Positions 1 to 8,476 of a stretch of 64,000 nt of DNA are shown here, one piece after another (the first letter of the stretch is position 1; each line of letters begins with the position of its first letter). Source of the stretch: Sporosarcina highlanderae (GTDB lineage: Bacteria; Bacillota; Bacilli; Bacillales_A; Planococcaceae); NCBI RefSeq assembly GCF_030433715.1, contig NZ_JAROCC010000001.1, forward strand, positions 423,913 to 487,912, written 5' to 3'. The notes under the pieces were generated by a model that ran no database searches, was not told where the DNA came from, and worked only from the letters and a program-made list of their open reading frames with translations. A program made the translations under genes and the position numbers.

Positions 1-458
1 TTCCGGTTATCGTTGCGGCGTTTGCATATCCGCTTGGGAACCGAAAAATGATGGATTTATTGCAAGGAAGGCTCGATATGTTTCAACGAGTATTAGGGAT
101 GACGTTGATGACTGTTCCGGTTTGGATCGGTTTTGCCATCTATGCCCTATTGACTATCGGGTAGCCTTCTTGGAGTCAAGTTATCCAGTCGCTGATTGTC
201 GCGGTCAGCTCCGGAGTGATTGCAACTTCACTTTTCTTTATGGCGACCGACCTTGTGCAAAATGATCAGGGCAAATTAGCTGCAGTCGAGGCGACCCAAT
301 CTACGGAACTTATTTTTGCAATGATTGGCGAAATGATTATTCTCCATATTGCGTTGCCTGGCCTGCTTTCTTTGATTGGTATATTGGTGATTATCATTGG
401 AATGGGGCTGCATAGCTATCAAACCTCGGTTGCGAAGAAGAATATGCCTGTGTTGTAA
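1..458 (+). pseudogene. Multidrug resistance efflux transporter (DMT/EmrE-like), 3' part, interrupted by an in-frame stop
   Basis: Reading from base 3, a membrane-protein frame runs to a TAG at 162-164 and then continues in the same frame without another stop to TAA at 456-458. The downstream part contains three hydrophobic segments and the stretch DLVQNDQGKLAAVEATQSTE, which resembles the conserved region of the multidrug resistance efflux transporter family (Pfam EmrE-type DMT exporters). The two parts read as one protein, so the TAG looks like a nonsense mutation (for example GAG or CAG to TAG) or a sequence error. The 5' end lies outside the window. An ATG at 216 exists but has no ribosome binding site and would give only about 80 residues. 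Family assignment is by memory of the conserved motif. Confidence 0.6.
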
Positions 459-484
459 AAGGCGGATACGAATATATTATCAAA

Positions 485-515
485 AAACGCTCAGTGTTAA
501 AAAACCTGAGCGTTT
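485..515. terminator. Bidirectional terminator between the exporter remnant and the ABC importer operon
   Basis: AAACGCTCAG pairs with CTGAGCGTTT across an 11-base loop. A-rich DNA on the left gives a U-tract for the minus-strand importer operon; the plus-strand gene ends just upstream. Confidence 0.8.
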
Positions 516-522
516 CCTCTTG

Positions 523-1641
523 TTATTCATAAACCCCAATAACTTCAACAGCCTTTTCTGTCAATGAAGTATCTACAGCCTTATCAAAATCGATATCGCC
601 AAGAATTGCTCCATTCGCTTTATAAGTGTTGTATTGCTTTTTAATATCATCTACGAACATTTTGCCGTTTGGATCAAGCCCAGTGACGAATACTCGATCC
701 CACAAGCTGTGATCTTTCAGAGCTGTATGCTTCACCATGATATCGACAATTTCTTCCTTGCCTTGCCCTTTGAAGAACGCATCATTGTAATCGCGCACGC
801 CTTTCAGATAAGCTGCCATGAAGCGTAGTGAAATCTCTTCCTCACCCATGAATTTCGGCGAAGCAAGAACCATGGCAATTTGCGATTCAGGTGCATAATC
901 GGTCGTATCCCCGAAACGGACGTGGAAGCCATTTGCAATTCCTTGTGCGATAAGTGGCTCAATGTTTAATGCAACGTCGATTGTTCCTGCGTCAATCGCT
1001 CCAAGCATTGAGCCGAAGTCAGCCATATGGACATACTCCACGTCTTCCTCGGTCAATCCGGCATGTTTCAACATTTCCTCGTAAATATATCCATCAATTG
1101 AGTTTCTTGAAGATACCCCTATCCTCTTCCCGCGCATATCGGCATAGTCTTTGATTTCATCGACCATATGATTGCCGATGACAAACGAGAAATACGATTT
1201 CCCCGGCATATTATGCCCCTTATCCGCAATGATCCGGACGTCGATGCCTTGTGCAATGGCATTGAAGAATGATGCAGTCGAGACGCCTCCTGCTATATCC
1301 ACTTCCCCAGCCGCAAGTGCCGGCAGCATATCATCGCTGTTCGCGAAGTCTGCAAATGCGACTTCGATATTATAATCCTCAAAATACCCCTTTTCCTTAG
1401 CAATGTAGAAACCTGCACCGGAAGCCGCCCCATCTTCGGCAATCAAAATCTTCACCCGTTTGTCGAGTGGTGCCAAATCACCTGATGGCGTTTCAACGAC
1501 TGAATTGTTCCCTGACGGAGTTTCTACTTTTGTTTGTGGAGCAGGTTCTTTTTTGGCACATGCTCCGACAACTAAGAGCATCGCAGCTAAAATCATTATC
1601 CAACTACTTTTGAATCGATTCACCTGTTTTCCCCTTTTCAT
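523..1641 (-). CDS. ABC transporter substrate-binding lipoprotein, NitT/TauT (NMT1/ThiY-like) family
   Basis: Extracytoplasmic solute-binding protein of an importer. It has a short basic N-terminus, a hydrophobic segment and a lipobox ending VVGAC, so it should be anchored to the outer face of the membrane by lipid on that Cys. The mature part reads like the NMT1/SsuA class (residues around IAEDGAASGAGFYIAKEKGY, then AGEVDIAGGVSTASF). It is the last gene of a permease-ATPase-binding protein operon; its ATG overlaps the ATPase stop as ATGA. A GTG at 1623 preceded by AAAGGGG at good spacing is an equally plausible start and gives a shorter signal peptide. The ligand could be a sulfonate, taurine, nitrate-like anion or a pyrimidine vitamin precursor; the sequence alone does not decide, and no riboswitch was seen upstream of the operon. 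Confidence 0.85.
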   Translation of the reverse strand: MKRGKQVNRFKSSWIMILAAMLLVVGACAKKEPAPQTKVETPSGNNSVVETPSGDLAPLDKRVKILIAEDGAASGAGFYIAKEKGYFEDYNIEVAFADFANSDDMLPALAAGEVDIAGGVSTASFFNAIAQGIDVRIIADKGHNMPGKSYFSFVIGNHMVDEIKDYADMRGKRIGVSSRNSIDGYIYEEMLKHAGLTEEDVEYVHMADFGSMLGAIDAGTIDVALNIEPLIAQGIANGFHVRFGDTTDYAPESQIAMVLASPKFMGEEEISLRFMAAYLKGVRDYNDAFFKGQGKEEIVDIMVKHTALKDHSLWDRVFVTGLDPNGKMFVDDIKKQYNTYKANGAILGDIDFDKAVDTSLTEKAVEVIGVYE

Positions 1642-2426
1642 CTATTCTCTTTTCTGGACTGCTGCACTTCGTCCTGTAAGTGATTCCAAATATCGACAAA
1701 TTGCTCCGCAAGGATCGGATCTTTCCGGATATCCTCTATCGTTCTTGGTCTTGGTGTGTCAATCTTTACTTGCTGTATGATTTTTCCGGGCTGCGCACTC
1801 ATGAGAAGGATGCGATCGCTCAGCAATAATGCTTCATCGATGCTGTGTGTAATGAAAAGAACCGTCTTTTTCGTTTCAGACCAAATCGACAATAACTCTT
1901 CTTGTAAAATGAACTTATTCTGTTCATCCAGCGCCGCGAACGGTTCATCCATCAACAGGATTTCAGGGTCATTTGCGAAAGCACGGGCAATGCTGACCCG
2001 TTGCTTCATCCCACCGGATAATTCTTTTGGATAAAGATGTGCAAATCTGTCAAGCCCCGTCTTTTTTAAGTAATAGTCCGTTCTTTCCTGAATGACATTC
2101 TTCGGCAATTTCCGCATTTTTAATCCAAACGCGACATTCTCCTTTACCGTCAACCAAGGGATGACGCCCCTCTCCTGGAAAACCATTGATTGGAGTGGAC
2201 GTCCTTCCTGTACCGAGCGAATTTCAAAATCACCGATACTTGGCTGTTCAAGTCCCGCTAATATGCGCAATAAAGTTGTTTTGCCACAACCACTTGGTCC
2301 GACAATACAAACAAATTCACCCTCTTCAATTGAAAGAGAAATATCGTCGAGAGCTGTTACGCTTGATTGTTTTTTGTAAAACGCCTTCGTCAAGTTATTA
2401 ATCTCAATTTTCGCTTTCTTTTCCAT
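1638..2426 (-). CDS. ABC transporter ATP-binding protein, nitrate/sulfonate/taurine (SsuB/TauB) family
   Basis: Cytoplasmic ATPase that powers the neighbouring importer. Walker A GPSGCGKT at about residues 43-50, Q-loop Gln near 84, signature LSGGMKQR at 136-143 and Walker B ILLMDE at 156-161 are all intact, as is the following FAALD D-loop. Length of 262 residues is normal for SsuB/TauB. The start at 2426 is chosen because GGAGG lies 7 bases upstream; an earlier in-frame start codon at 2465 sits inside the permease gene and has no site of its own. The ribosome binding site overlaps the end of the permease gene, so the two are translationally close. Confidence 0.92.
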   Translation of the reverse strand: MEKKAKIEINNLTKAFYKKQSSVTALDDISLSIEEGEFVCIVGPSGCGKTTLLRILAGLEQPSIGDFEIRSVQEGRPLQSMVFQERGVIPWLTVKENVAFGLKMRKLPKNVIQERTDYYLKKTGLDRFAHLYPKELSGGMKQRVSIARAFANDPEILLMDEPFAALDEQNKFILQEELLSIWSETKKTVLFITHSIDEALLLSDRILLMSAQPGKIIQQVKIDTPRPRTIEDIRKDPILAEQFVDIWNHLQDEVQQSRKENR

Positions 2427-2430
2427 CCAA

Positions 2431-3252
2431 TCACCTCCAAGGTAACAACTTTTTCTGTAGACCACGAAGCATCAGTGAAAAGAGATAGCCGAAAAATGAA
2501 ATCAGGATGAGTCCGACGAACATTTCCTTTAGCAGAAATGCCTTATACGATGTCCAGATTAAATACCCGATTCCCGAAGTCGCCCCCATCATTTCTGCAG
2601 CAACAATCGTAAGCAATGCAATCGCCTGCCCCATCTGAATCCCTTCTAACATGACCGGCAATGCTCCTGGCAGTGCAATTTTGAAAAAAAACTGTAGTTT
2701 ACCTGCCCCGTAATTATCTGCTACGTCCAAGTAGATTCGATCGATGTTCAAGACACCTGCCGCCGTATTGATGACGACCGGGAAAAACACGCTTCCCGCA
2801 ATCGTTACAACTTTCGACAAATCACCAATCCCAAAAAGGATGATGATAATGGGTAGCAATGCAAGCGTAGGAATTGGCATGAGCGCCATGACAAGCGGCT
2901 GCACAAAATGTCGGATCGGCGAATAAAGCCCCATCAGCAGTCCGATAATCACGCCAGGTATGACACCTGCAAGAAAACCTAAAAAGATCCGGTACAACGA
3001 AACCCCGATATGATCCGCTATCGCTCCACTCGCAATCATTTTCCAAAACGTCCCCAAAATGGCGGATGGCGGTGGGAAAAACCGGATATCCATTATCCCC
3101 GTCCTTGATAGTACTTCCCACAACAGCAATATGAAGATTGGCGATGCAATCGTTAATAGCTGCTTATATCGTTCCCTCGATTGTCTTTGCTTCCATTCAC
3201 GCTGTTCGATTTCAAACGGATCATGTCCAACAGTCGCCTTCTCTTTATTCAA
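2431..3252 (-). CDS. ABC transporter permease, nitrate/sulfonate/taurine (SsuC/TauC) family
   Basis: Integral membrane subunit of the importer, first gene of the operon. The sequence shows about six hydrophobic helices and the cytoplasmic EAA-type loop of binding-protein-dependent permeases (region around NYGAGKLQFFFKIALPGALP), which docks on the ATPase. The first 40 residues are charged and cytoplasmic. TTG at 3252 is preferred because GAGG precedes it by 8 bases; two GTG codons at 3261 and 3258 are in frame but overlap that site. The intergenic region 3253-3384 carries no riboswitch-like fold that I could recognise, so regulation of the importer is unknown. Confidence 0.88.
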   Translation of the reverse strand: MNKEKATVGHDPFEIEQREWKQRQSRERYKQLLTIASPIFILLLWEVLSRTGIMDIRFFPPPSAILGTFWKMIASGAIADHIGVSLYRIFLGFLAGVIPGVIIGLLMGLYSPIRHFVQPLVMALMPIPTLALLPIIIILFGIGDLSKVVTIAGSVFFPVVINTAAGVLNIDRIYLDVADNYGAGKLQFFFKIALPGALPVMLEGIQMGQAIALLTIVAAEMMGATSGIGYLIWTSYKAFLLKEMFVGLILISFFGYLFSLMLRGLQKKLLPWR

Positions 3253-3384
3253 TGTCACCACCTCTTCATTTCAATAATATGTGAATGCCTATGGGTTCGC
3301 TTGGGCAAAACAGGGGGTATTTTGGTGAATTATAGGGGGATTAGGGAACTTAATTAATGGGGTGAGAACTGGCGAACTCCAAAA

Positions 3385-3420
3385 AAGCATCCCACAGAAA
3401 TTTTTAGCTGTAGGATGCTT
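3385..3420 (-). terminator. Terminator of the rhodanese gene
   Basis: AAGCATCC-ACAG pairs with CTGT-GGATGCTT with a single mismatch; the minus strand continues into TTTTTT. It lies just 3' of the rhodanese stop. Confidence 0.8.
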
Positions 3421-3435
3421 ACTTGTTTTATTCAT

Positions 3436-3789
3436 TCAACCACGCCAAGTGCTCATTCCGCCTCTGACGTTTATAACGTCGGTGAATCCCGATTTTTTCA
3501 GGATTGTTGCAGCTTGCGAACTACGCATGCCACTTTGGCAGATGACGACTGTCTCCTTGTTTTTATCAAGTTTGTCCAACTTGGATTTCAACAAGTTCAA
3601 TGGGATATTCTTGAATTCATTAATATGCCGCCCTTTGTATTCCGCTGGTGTACGCACATCAATGAATTGCTTTGATTTGTCTTTCAATATGCCTTTCAAT
3701 TCGTCAGTCGACATTGACTTCACACCTTTTGACGGCATTAGACGCCATGCCAAAAAGGCGATGATTGCTATGATGATGATCCATTCCAT
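3436..3789 (-). CDS. Membrane-anchored rhodanese-like protein
   Basis: A 117-residue protein with one N-terminal membrane helix (residues 3-16) followed by a single rhodanese domain. The active-site loop CQSGMRS carries the catalytic Cys and the motif DVRTPAEY marks the start of the domain. Small rhodaneses of this build (B. subtilis YqhL-like) carry sulfane sulfur on the Cys. The start ATG is preceded by AAGGAGTGAG. It stands alone between terminators, so the sulfur acceptor is not suggested by context. Substrate is unknown; family call is secure. Confidence 0.88.
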   Translation of the reverse strand: MEWIIIIAIIAFLAWRLMPSKGVKSMSTDELKGILKDKSKQFIDVRTPAEYKGRHINEFKNIPLNLLKSKLDKLDKNKETVVICQSGMRSSQAATILKKSGFTDVINVRGGMSTWRG

Positions 3790-3939
3790 TGGTGTCTCAC
3801 TCCTTAATTTCAGAGATATTAATAATATGAGGTTTCCGTTCTTTGCTATTCTTGAAACTACACATCGGTATACCTCACACGGTATTTACATCGCAATAAT
3901 AATATACCACTATGGGTATTAGGAATACAACATTATTAT

Positions 3940-4153
3940 TTATCGCCGCTTGTGGCGAGGTTATCACCACTTAGAGCGACTTTATCACCGTTCACCCATT
4001 TACTGGGTACAAAATACGCAATTTTACTGGCAAGTCATCCATTTTTCAAGCGGAAAATCGTTTATCACCGACTCTCGATGCGTTATCACCGACTTGGACG
4101 ACTTTATCACCGACTCTCGGGCCATTACCACCGACTTGAGTAAATTTATCACC
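3940..4153. repeat. Intergenic 21-bp periodic TTATCACC array (array 1)
   Basis: Eight copies of TTATCACC (two degenerate: TTATCGCC and TTACCACC) start at 3940, 3961, 3982, then 4062, 4083, 4104, 4125 and 4146. Inside each block the spacing is exactly 21 bp. The core is usually followed by GACTCTCG, GACTTG or ACTTAG and then 5-7 variable bases. The two blocks are separated by 80 bp that include an ACCCA/TGGGT hairpin near 3995-4008. The array fills most of the 430-bp gap between the rhodanese start and the CoA-transferase terminator; no gene is visible in that gap. The same core and period recur at 33609-33787. Confidence 0.85.
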
Positions 4154-4190
4154 GTTTGACTACAATTCACTTGAATTTCATCCACTAAAT

Positions 4191-4215
4191 AAAAAAAGAA
4201 GCCACATTTGGCTTC
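4191..4215 (-). terminator. Terminator of the CoA-transferase gene
   Basis: GAAGCCA-CATT-TGGCTTC hairpin at 4198-4215 followed on the minus strand by seven T residues. Confidence 0.85.
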
Positions 4216-4219
4216 TCCT

Positions 4220-5491
4220 CTACTCGATCAATCCAAATTCCTTCGCTTCCTGTGTCAACTCATCCCTGAATTTCGGATGCGCAATCGAGATCAACGCTTT
4301 TGCACGCTCGGATAGCGACTTTCCGTGCAATCGTGCTATGCCATACTCCGTAACGATATTATCGACATAGTTTTTAGACGTCGTTACGACGGATCCTTCA
4401 CCTAAATGTAGTTTAATCCTCGAAATCGTGTCGTTTTTTACAGTGGAATGCATGCAAACATACCCTTTACCGTATTTGGACAACCGAACGCCTCTTGCGA
4501 AATCGGCTTGCCCTCCACTTGAAGAGTAATAACGCCCGGCAACCGTTTCGGAGGCACATTGTCCGTAAAGGTCAACTTCAGTTGTCGCATTAATTGACAC
4601 CATATGATCTTCTTTTGCAATCTCATAAGCACTATTAACAACCCGAACCGGCAAAAACTCGACCGATGGATTATTATCAATAAAATCATAAAGCCGCTGT
4701 GTTCCAAAAGCGAATGTCGCAATAATCTTCCCCTTATGCGTGGACTTTTTCATGCCATCCACCGCACCGGCCTCAACAAGATCCATAATTCCATCCGTTA
4801 ACATTTCTGTATGGATACCCAAATGACGTCGATCTTTCAGCATTTTCATAACCGCATTCGGAATTGCTCCAATGCCGATTTGTAGCGTATCCCCGTCTTG
4901 AATATCATCCGCGATATATGCAGCGATTTTCCTGTCTTTATCGGTAATAACGGGGGATTTTTCCTCTGTCAGAATTTGATCATTTTCAATAAACCCTGCA
5001 ATTTGGCTAATATGGATTTGATTTTTCCCAAACGTACGGGGCATATGCTTATTAACCTCCAAGACAAATGGGACTTCACCAATGAAATCTGCTGCGTAAT
5101 CCGCATTCGTGCCAAGCGAAAAATAACCATGCTCGTCCATTGGTGAAGCTGTTGCAATTACCATCGGGCGCTTAGCAGTCTTCCTCAAGAGATAATACAT
5201 TTCTTGAAATACATTCGGAATCAATTCCACATGACCTTCCCAGAATGCTTTTCGAGTTGCCGCACTTAGGAAATAGGATATATGTGAAAGATGCCCTTTC
5301 ATTTTCCCGTTAATATAATCACGTTCGCGCAAAGCCAACAATTGGTGTACTTTGACATTTTCCAATTGCTTGTAGTGTTCTTCTAAAATATCAAGAAGGC
5401 GATGCGGCTCGCCATTTGAGATTGGGATAATGATGTCAGCATTTTCATCAATTAATTGTATGAATTCCTTTGGTTGTAGAAGCTTTGTCAT
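4220..5491 (-). CDS. Acetyl-CoA hydrolase/transferase family protein (4-hydroxybutyrate or succinyl-CoA transferase type)
   Basis: Cytoplasmic class I CoA-transferase of 423 residues, the usual size. The glutamate that forms the glutamyl-CoA thioester intermediate in this family is expected in the segment NATTEVDLYGQ, and the glycine-rich GQADFARG and the LQIGIGAIPNAV segments match the family. It would move CoA between short-chain acyl groups such as acetate, butyrate or succinate; which pair is used cannot be read from sequence. The ATG has GGAGG at 11-12 bases. It is monocistronic with its own terminator and is divergent from the FhuF-like gene with only 44 bp between. Confidence 0.88.
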   Translation of the reverse strand: MTKLLQPKEFIQLIDENADIIIPISNGEPHRLLDILEEHYKQLENVKVHQLLALRERDYINGKMKGHLSHISYFLSAATRKAFWEGHVELIPNVFQEMYYLLRKTAKRPMVIATASPMDEHGYFSLGTNADYAADFIGEVPFVLEVNKHMPRTFGKNQIHISQIAGFIENDQILTEEKSPVITDKDRKIAAYIADDIQDGDTLQIGIGAIPNAVMKMLKDRRHLGIHTEMLTDGIMDLVEAGAVDGMKKSTHKGKIIATFAFGTQRLYDFIDNNPSVEFLPVRVVNSAYEIAKEDHMVSINATTEVDLYGQCASETVAGRYYSSSGGQADFARGVRLSKYGKGYVCMHSTVKNDTISRIKLHLGEGSVVTTSKNYVDNIVTEYGIARLHGKSLSERAKALISIAHPKFRDELTQEAKEFGLIE

Positions 5492-5535
5492 TTGCCGTAA
5501 TCCTCCTGCTATTCTTTATTCGTTAGTATTAGTAT

Positions 5536-6306
5536 ATGGTAGACCGAGCGCTCACTCAACTTGTCGAATTATGTGAGAATACTTATAATAAAGACATGAC
5601 AAAATTATCGGCTGAGCAAATTAGACAACTGAATAGTTATAGTGTTTACCTTACCTCTCCAGCACATAGATTGTTTACCCTTCATGATTTGATGGATAAC
5701 ACAAAAACAGCGGATTGTATAAAAGCTGTGCAGACTGTGAGTGGTAGTCCGAACATGACTGTTGCGGCATCATTCTTCATGCGACGTGTTGGAATGTTTA
5801 TCAACATGCAGATGTATAACCTCGCAACCTCTGATGAAATGTGGAATGGCGATGAGTCGAAGATGTGCTTTGGAGCAATTGAGGAGTATGGCAATAAAAC
5901 GGTCAGCACATTCGTCGTAGAGAATGATTGGAAATTGGTTGATGAGGATAAACATCGTGACATCATTCGAAAAATCTTACTATGGGCTAATAAAATAATC
6001 CGCCAAATCAGGACAGTCACAACAATCTCCCCTTTGACGCTTTGGGAAAATATTTTCGGGTTTTTACTTTGGCAGTATCATGTCATGCTGGAGAATCCTG
6101 CCACAAGCGACACGGCGCGAGCTGATTTTATCATCTTGAAAGAGGATGAAACATGGAAAGACATTGCTTCAAAATCGTTATTCGCGAAATTCTTAAATGG
6201 GCATGAGCCCTCCGAACTGCTAAACACAACAGTCCGGAAGACTTGCTGTTTCTCAAAAGATGTACCTAAGTTGATGCAGTGCGGGTTTTGTCCGTTAATT
6301 TACTAA
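5536..6306 (+). CDS. FhuF-like [2Fe-2S] ferric-siderophore reductase family protein
   Basis: A 256-residue soluble protein whose C-terminus has the unusual cysteine pattern TCCFSKDVPKLMQCGFCP, that is Cys-Cys-x10-Cys-x2-Cys, characteristic of the FhuF C-terminal [2Fe-2S] site. Known FhuF proteins reduce ferric iron from hydroxamate siderophores in the cytoplasm. The rest of the protein is weakly conserved, as is common in this family. The start is uncertain: ATG 5536 directly follows a stop codon and lacks a clear ribosome binding site, and ATG 5596 is an alternative. No Fur box was recognised in the short divergent promoter region. The stop overlaps that of the convergent membrane protein gene. 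Confidence 0.75.
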   Translation: MVDRALTQLVELCENTYNKDMTKLSAEQIRQLNSYSVYLTSPAHRLFTLHDLMDNTKTADCIKAVQTVSGSPNMTVAASFFMRRVGMFINMQMYNLATSDEMWNGDESKMCFGAIEEYGNKTVSTFVVENDWKLVDEDKHRDIIRKILLWANKIIRQIRTVTTISPLTLWENIFGFLLWQYHVMLENPATSDTARADFIILKEDETWKDIASKSLFAKFLNGHEPSELLNTTVRKTCCFSKDVPKLMQCGFCPLIY

Positions 6307-6581
6307 TTTGCCCGATAGGCTAAGTAAGATTGCTTGACGGAATAAAGGACGCCAATTGCTGCACCTGAGTAGAAAAAGCCCATAAAAATCCCGGCCGGTA
6401 GATTTCCACGGTGACTAATAAAGATGGATATAATTAAGGCAACTATCGTAGCAACCGTAGACAACCAGCTTGATTTCACGCCAAATAGCCATTTTGCTGC
6501 CAAAACAATTACCAATACGACCGGCACCGCCCAAAACGCATCCCATATATTCGTGTGAATGATTGGGTATTCAGTAAACAT
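6303..6581 (-). CDS. Small hypothetical membrane protein (three predicted helices)
   Basis: A 92-residue hydrophobic protein with three likely membrane helices (about residues 14-33, 38-54 and 62-82). I do not recognise the family. The ATG has AAAAGGA upstream at acceptable spacing, and the gene stands between a convergent FhuF-like gene (stop codons overlap by 4 bases) and a divergent CHY zinc-finger gene. No catalytic residues or signal peptide other than the helices can be seen. Confidence 0.7.
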   Translation of the reverse strand: MFTEYPIIHTNIWDAFWAVPVVLVIVLAAKWLFGVKSSWLSTVATIVALIISIFISHRGNLPAGIFMGFFYSGAAIGVLYSVKQSYLAYRAN

Positions 6582-6650
6582 GGAAATCAGTCCTTTTTAA
6601 TAATAGGATGTGCGTTTAGTACAATACTTACACGAACAGAGGAGATATAA

Positions 6651-6971
6651 ATGAATAAAGTTGAAATCAGGGGCAGCGTCATAGATGAGGAAACAAGATG
6701 CACACATTACCATTCAGAGCTTGATATTATAGCGATTAAGTTTTATTGCTGTAAAACGTATTTTCCGTGCTATTCATGTCATGAAGAATCGGGGTGCGGC
6801 GACCATAAAGTGTGGCCGGCAGAGATGTTTGATGAGAAAGTTGTGCTTTGTGGGAAATGCAAAGATGAACTGACAGTTAATCAATATAAGAGCGGGCACG
6901 GTTGTCCTTCTTGCAGGGCGGATTTTAATCCTAAGTGCAGGCTTCATTGGGAGTTGTATTTCGAAAAATAA
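6651..6971 (+). CDS. CHY-type zinc finger protein
   Basis: A 106-residue cytoplasmic protein rich in Cys and His. The segments CTHYHSELDIIAIKFYCC, CYSCHEESGCGDH, LCGKC and CPSCRADFNPKC reproduce the spaced metal ligands of the CHY zinc finger, which binds three zinc ions. In eukaryotes the domain sits in ubiquitin ligases and in bacteria it occurs as short stand-alone proteins; one related protein, Hot13, works in mitochondrial import. The role here is not known. GAGGAGATATAA precedes the ATG. A terminator follows directly. Confidence 0.85.
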   Translation: MNKVEIRGSVIDEETRCTHYHSELDIIAIKFYCCKTYFPCYSCHEESGCGDHKVWPAEMFDEKVVLCGKCKDELTVNQYKSGHGCPSCRADFNPKCRLHWELYFEK

Positions 6972-7015
6972 AAATGAAGTGAAGGCCACTACTATAGGGC
7001 TTTCACTTCATTTTT
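6971..7015 (+). terminator. Terminator after the CHY zinc finger gene
   Basis: AAAATGAAGTGAA at 6971-6983 pairs with TTCACTTCATTTT at 7002-7014 and the stem continues with a wobble; T residues follow. Confidence 0.85.
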
Positions 7016-7081
7016 ATAAATTAAAGGGAGTACAGCTATGACACAATCATCACGTTAGTTTAGTTCCCGTAAACCACGCGG

Positions 7082-8287
7082 CTATACTGTTTTTATTCCT
7101 GATACTTTTTTAAATCGGCTAACCCGCATAATGCCCAAATAGAAAATTGGCAAGGTCGCAGTTACTACAGCAAATCCTATCCAGCCTAAATTTTCATACA
7201 ACGGTCCTAAAAATGTGCTGCCAATCGCTACCCCGGTGTAATAGGAAACTAAGTAAAGGCTTGCTGCAGTGCCCTTATGGTGCGTTGCCTCCTTGCTAAC
7301 TGAGGCTGCGGTTAAGGAATGTGCAGTGAAAAAACCTAAACACACAATACATAAGCCGATTACAATGAAGCTAAGTGGTGAAAGAGCCGCCAAACCAATT
7401 CCCGTGGATAGTAAACCGATTCCTACCGTCCTAACATTGCGGAGGCCAAATCTTCCTGAAAGCCAACCAGCAAGAGGTGCACCTAAGACACCAAACCCGT
7501 ATGCTAAATATAAATAGGAAATCTCTTCAAGTGAAAAGGAATAGGGCAACCCAAGCAGGTGGAATGGTAAATACGTCCATATCCCCGTGAACGATAGCTG
7601 AAGTACAATTCCTAAGCCGAATACAAGTAGAAAAGCCCGATTTTTCAGGTGGAACGTTATGCCTTCAATGTCTTTTGCAATAGTTGCATTACTCGGCATG
7701 AAATTCCTTGATTTCGGGAGCGTAAATAGAAGAAGGATGAACAATCCCACCCCAAAAATAGATAAGATATATAAGGATGTTTGCCATGTTGCCTGTTCAG
7801 CGATGTAACCGGTCATGAAACGACCAAACATTCCTCCCAAACTGTTAAAAGAAATATAAAGCGCCGTTGCAACATTCGTAAACTGCTTATCCACTTCCTC
7901 ACTGATAAAAGCAAGTGCAGCCGCCGGCACGCCTGCCAACGCAAAGCCCTGAACAAAACGGAGAATTAAAATCAGCAAAAATGAATCTGTATTTGCAATA
8001 AGGATAAATGGAATTGCCGAACCAATCACTGAAAAATATATGTATCGATTCCGTCCGTTTCGATCGGAAAGAAAACCTAAGACAAGGAGTCCAAGGATAA
8101 GCCCAATTGTCGTTACTGACATGGCCATACTTGAATAAGAGACAGATATGTCAAATTCTGATGTGAAAATTGGCAGTAGTGGTTGCATCGAATAGAGCGA
8201 TGCGAAGATGAAGATTGAAGCAAACCCCAAGCTAAGTACAATTCTCCAGAACTGTAAATCCCTTATCGTATAGCCATTATGTTGCAT
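7082..8287 (-). CDS. MFS transporter, YnfM-like
   Basis: Major facilitator with about twelve membrane helices, 401 residues from the chosen start. The loop between helices 2 and 3 has GFLSDRNGRNRY, a form of the MFS motif A (GxLaDRxGRR), and the second half repeats it as GWLSGRFGLRNV. Overall it resembles the YnfM/arabinose-efflux-like group of exporters whose substrates are mostly unknown. ATG 8287 has AGGA/GTGAG upstream; an earlier ATG at 8374 would add 29 charged residues that the family does not have. Its own upstream region is the terminator of the TRAP operon, so a separate promoter must lie in 8288-8380. Confidence 0.85.
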   Translation of the reverse strand: MQHNGYTIRDLQFWRIVLSLGFASIFIFASLYSMQPLLPIFTSEFDISVSYSSMAMSVTTIGLILGLLVLGFLSDRNGRNRYIYFSVIGSAIPFILIANTDSFLLILILRFVQGFALAGVPAAALAFISEEVDKQFTNVATALYISFNSLGGMFGRFMTGYIAEQATWQTSLYILSIFGVGLFILLLFTLPKSRNFMPSNATIAKDIEGITFHLKNRAFLLVFGLGIVLQLSFTGIWTYLPFHLLGLPYSFSLEEISYLYLAYGFGVLGAPLAGWLSGRFGLRNVRTVGIGLLSTGIGLAALSPLSFIVIGLCIVCLGFFTAHSLTAASVSKEATHHKGTAASLYLVSYYTGVAIGSTFLGPLYENLGWIGFAVVTATLPIFYLGIMRVSRFKKVSGIKTV

Positions 8288-8378
8288 TGTCTCACGTCCT
8301 GTCGGCAGCCTACTGGCAATCGTTTTTTCACCCTGAAAAAATTTGCGTCTACACGTAGTCATGAACTTATTCACTTAT

Positions 8379-8414
8379 AAAAACGCCGGTGCTTGCATTC
8401 TCCAATACCGGCGT
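8379..8414 (-). terminator. Terminator of the TRAP transporter operon
   Basis: Perfect ACGCCGGT/ACCGGCGT stem (8383-8390 with 8407-8414) followed by TTTTTA on the minus strand, 62 bases after the dctM stop. Confidence 0.85.
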
Positions 8415-8476
8415 CTATACCTTATTACATTCTTGCAATAACTTTTGTGAAACAATACTAACATGCTATAACTTCA

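Noticed and set aside
3253..3384. Possible TPP or other riboswitch upstream of the NitT/TauT-type importer
   Set aside because: The importer resembles vitamin-precursor transporters, so I looked for conserved riboswitch elements on the minus strand, and none was recognisable.
3940..4153. TTATCACC cores as DnaA boxes or as a CRISPR array
   Set aside because: DnaA boxes are TTATCCACA; the core shares only the first five bases and no dnaA/dnaN context exists. CRISPR repeats and spacers are longer, and no cas genes are present.
7038..7058. Tiny frame ATG...TAG (MTQSSR) preceded by AAAGGGAG
   Set aside because: It has a good ribosome binding site but only six codons, lies after a terminator and leads into no gene on that strand. 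It might be the remnant of a decayed gene; nothing more can be supported.
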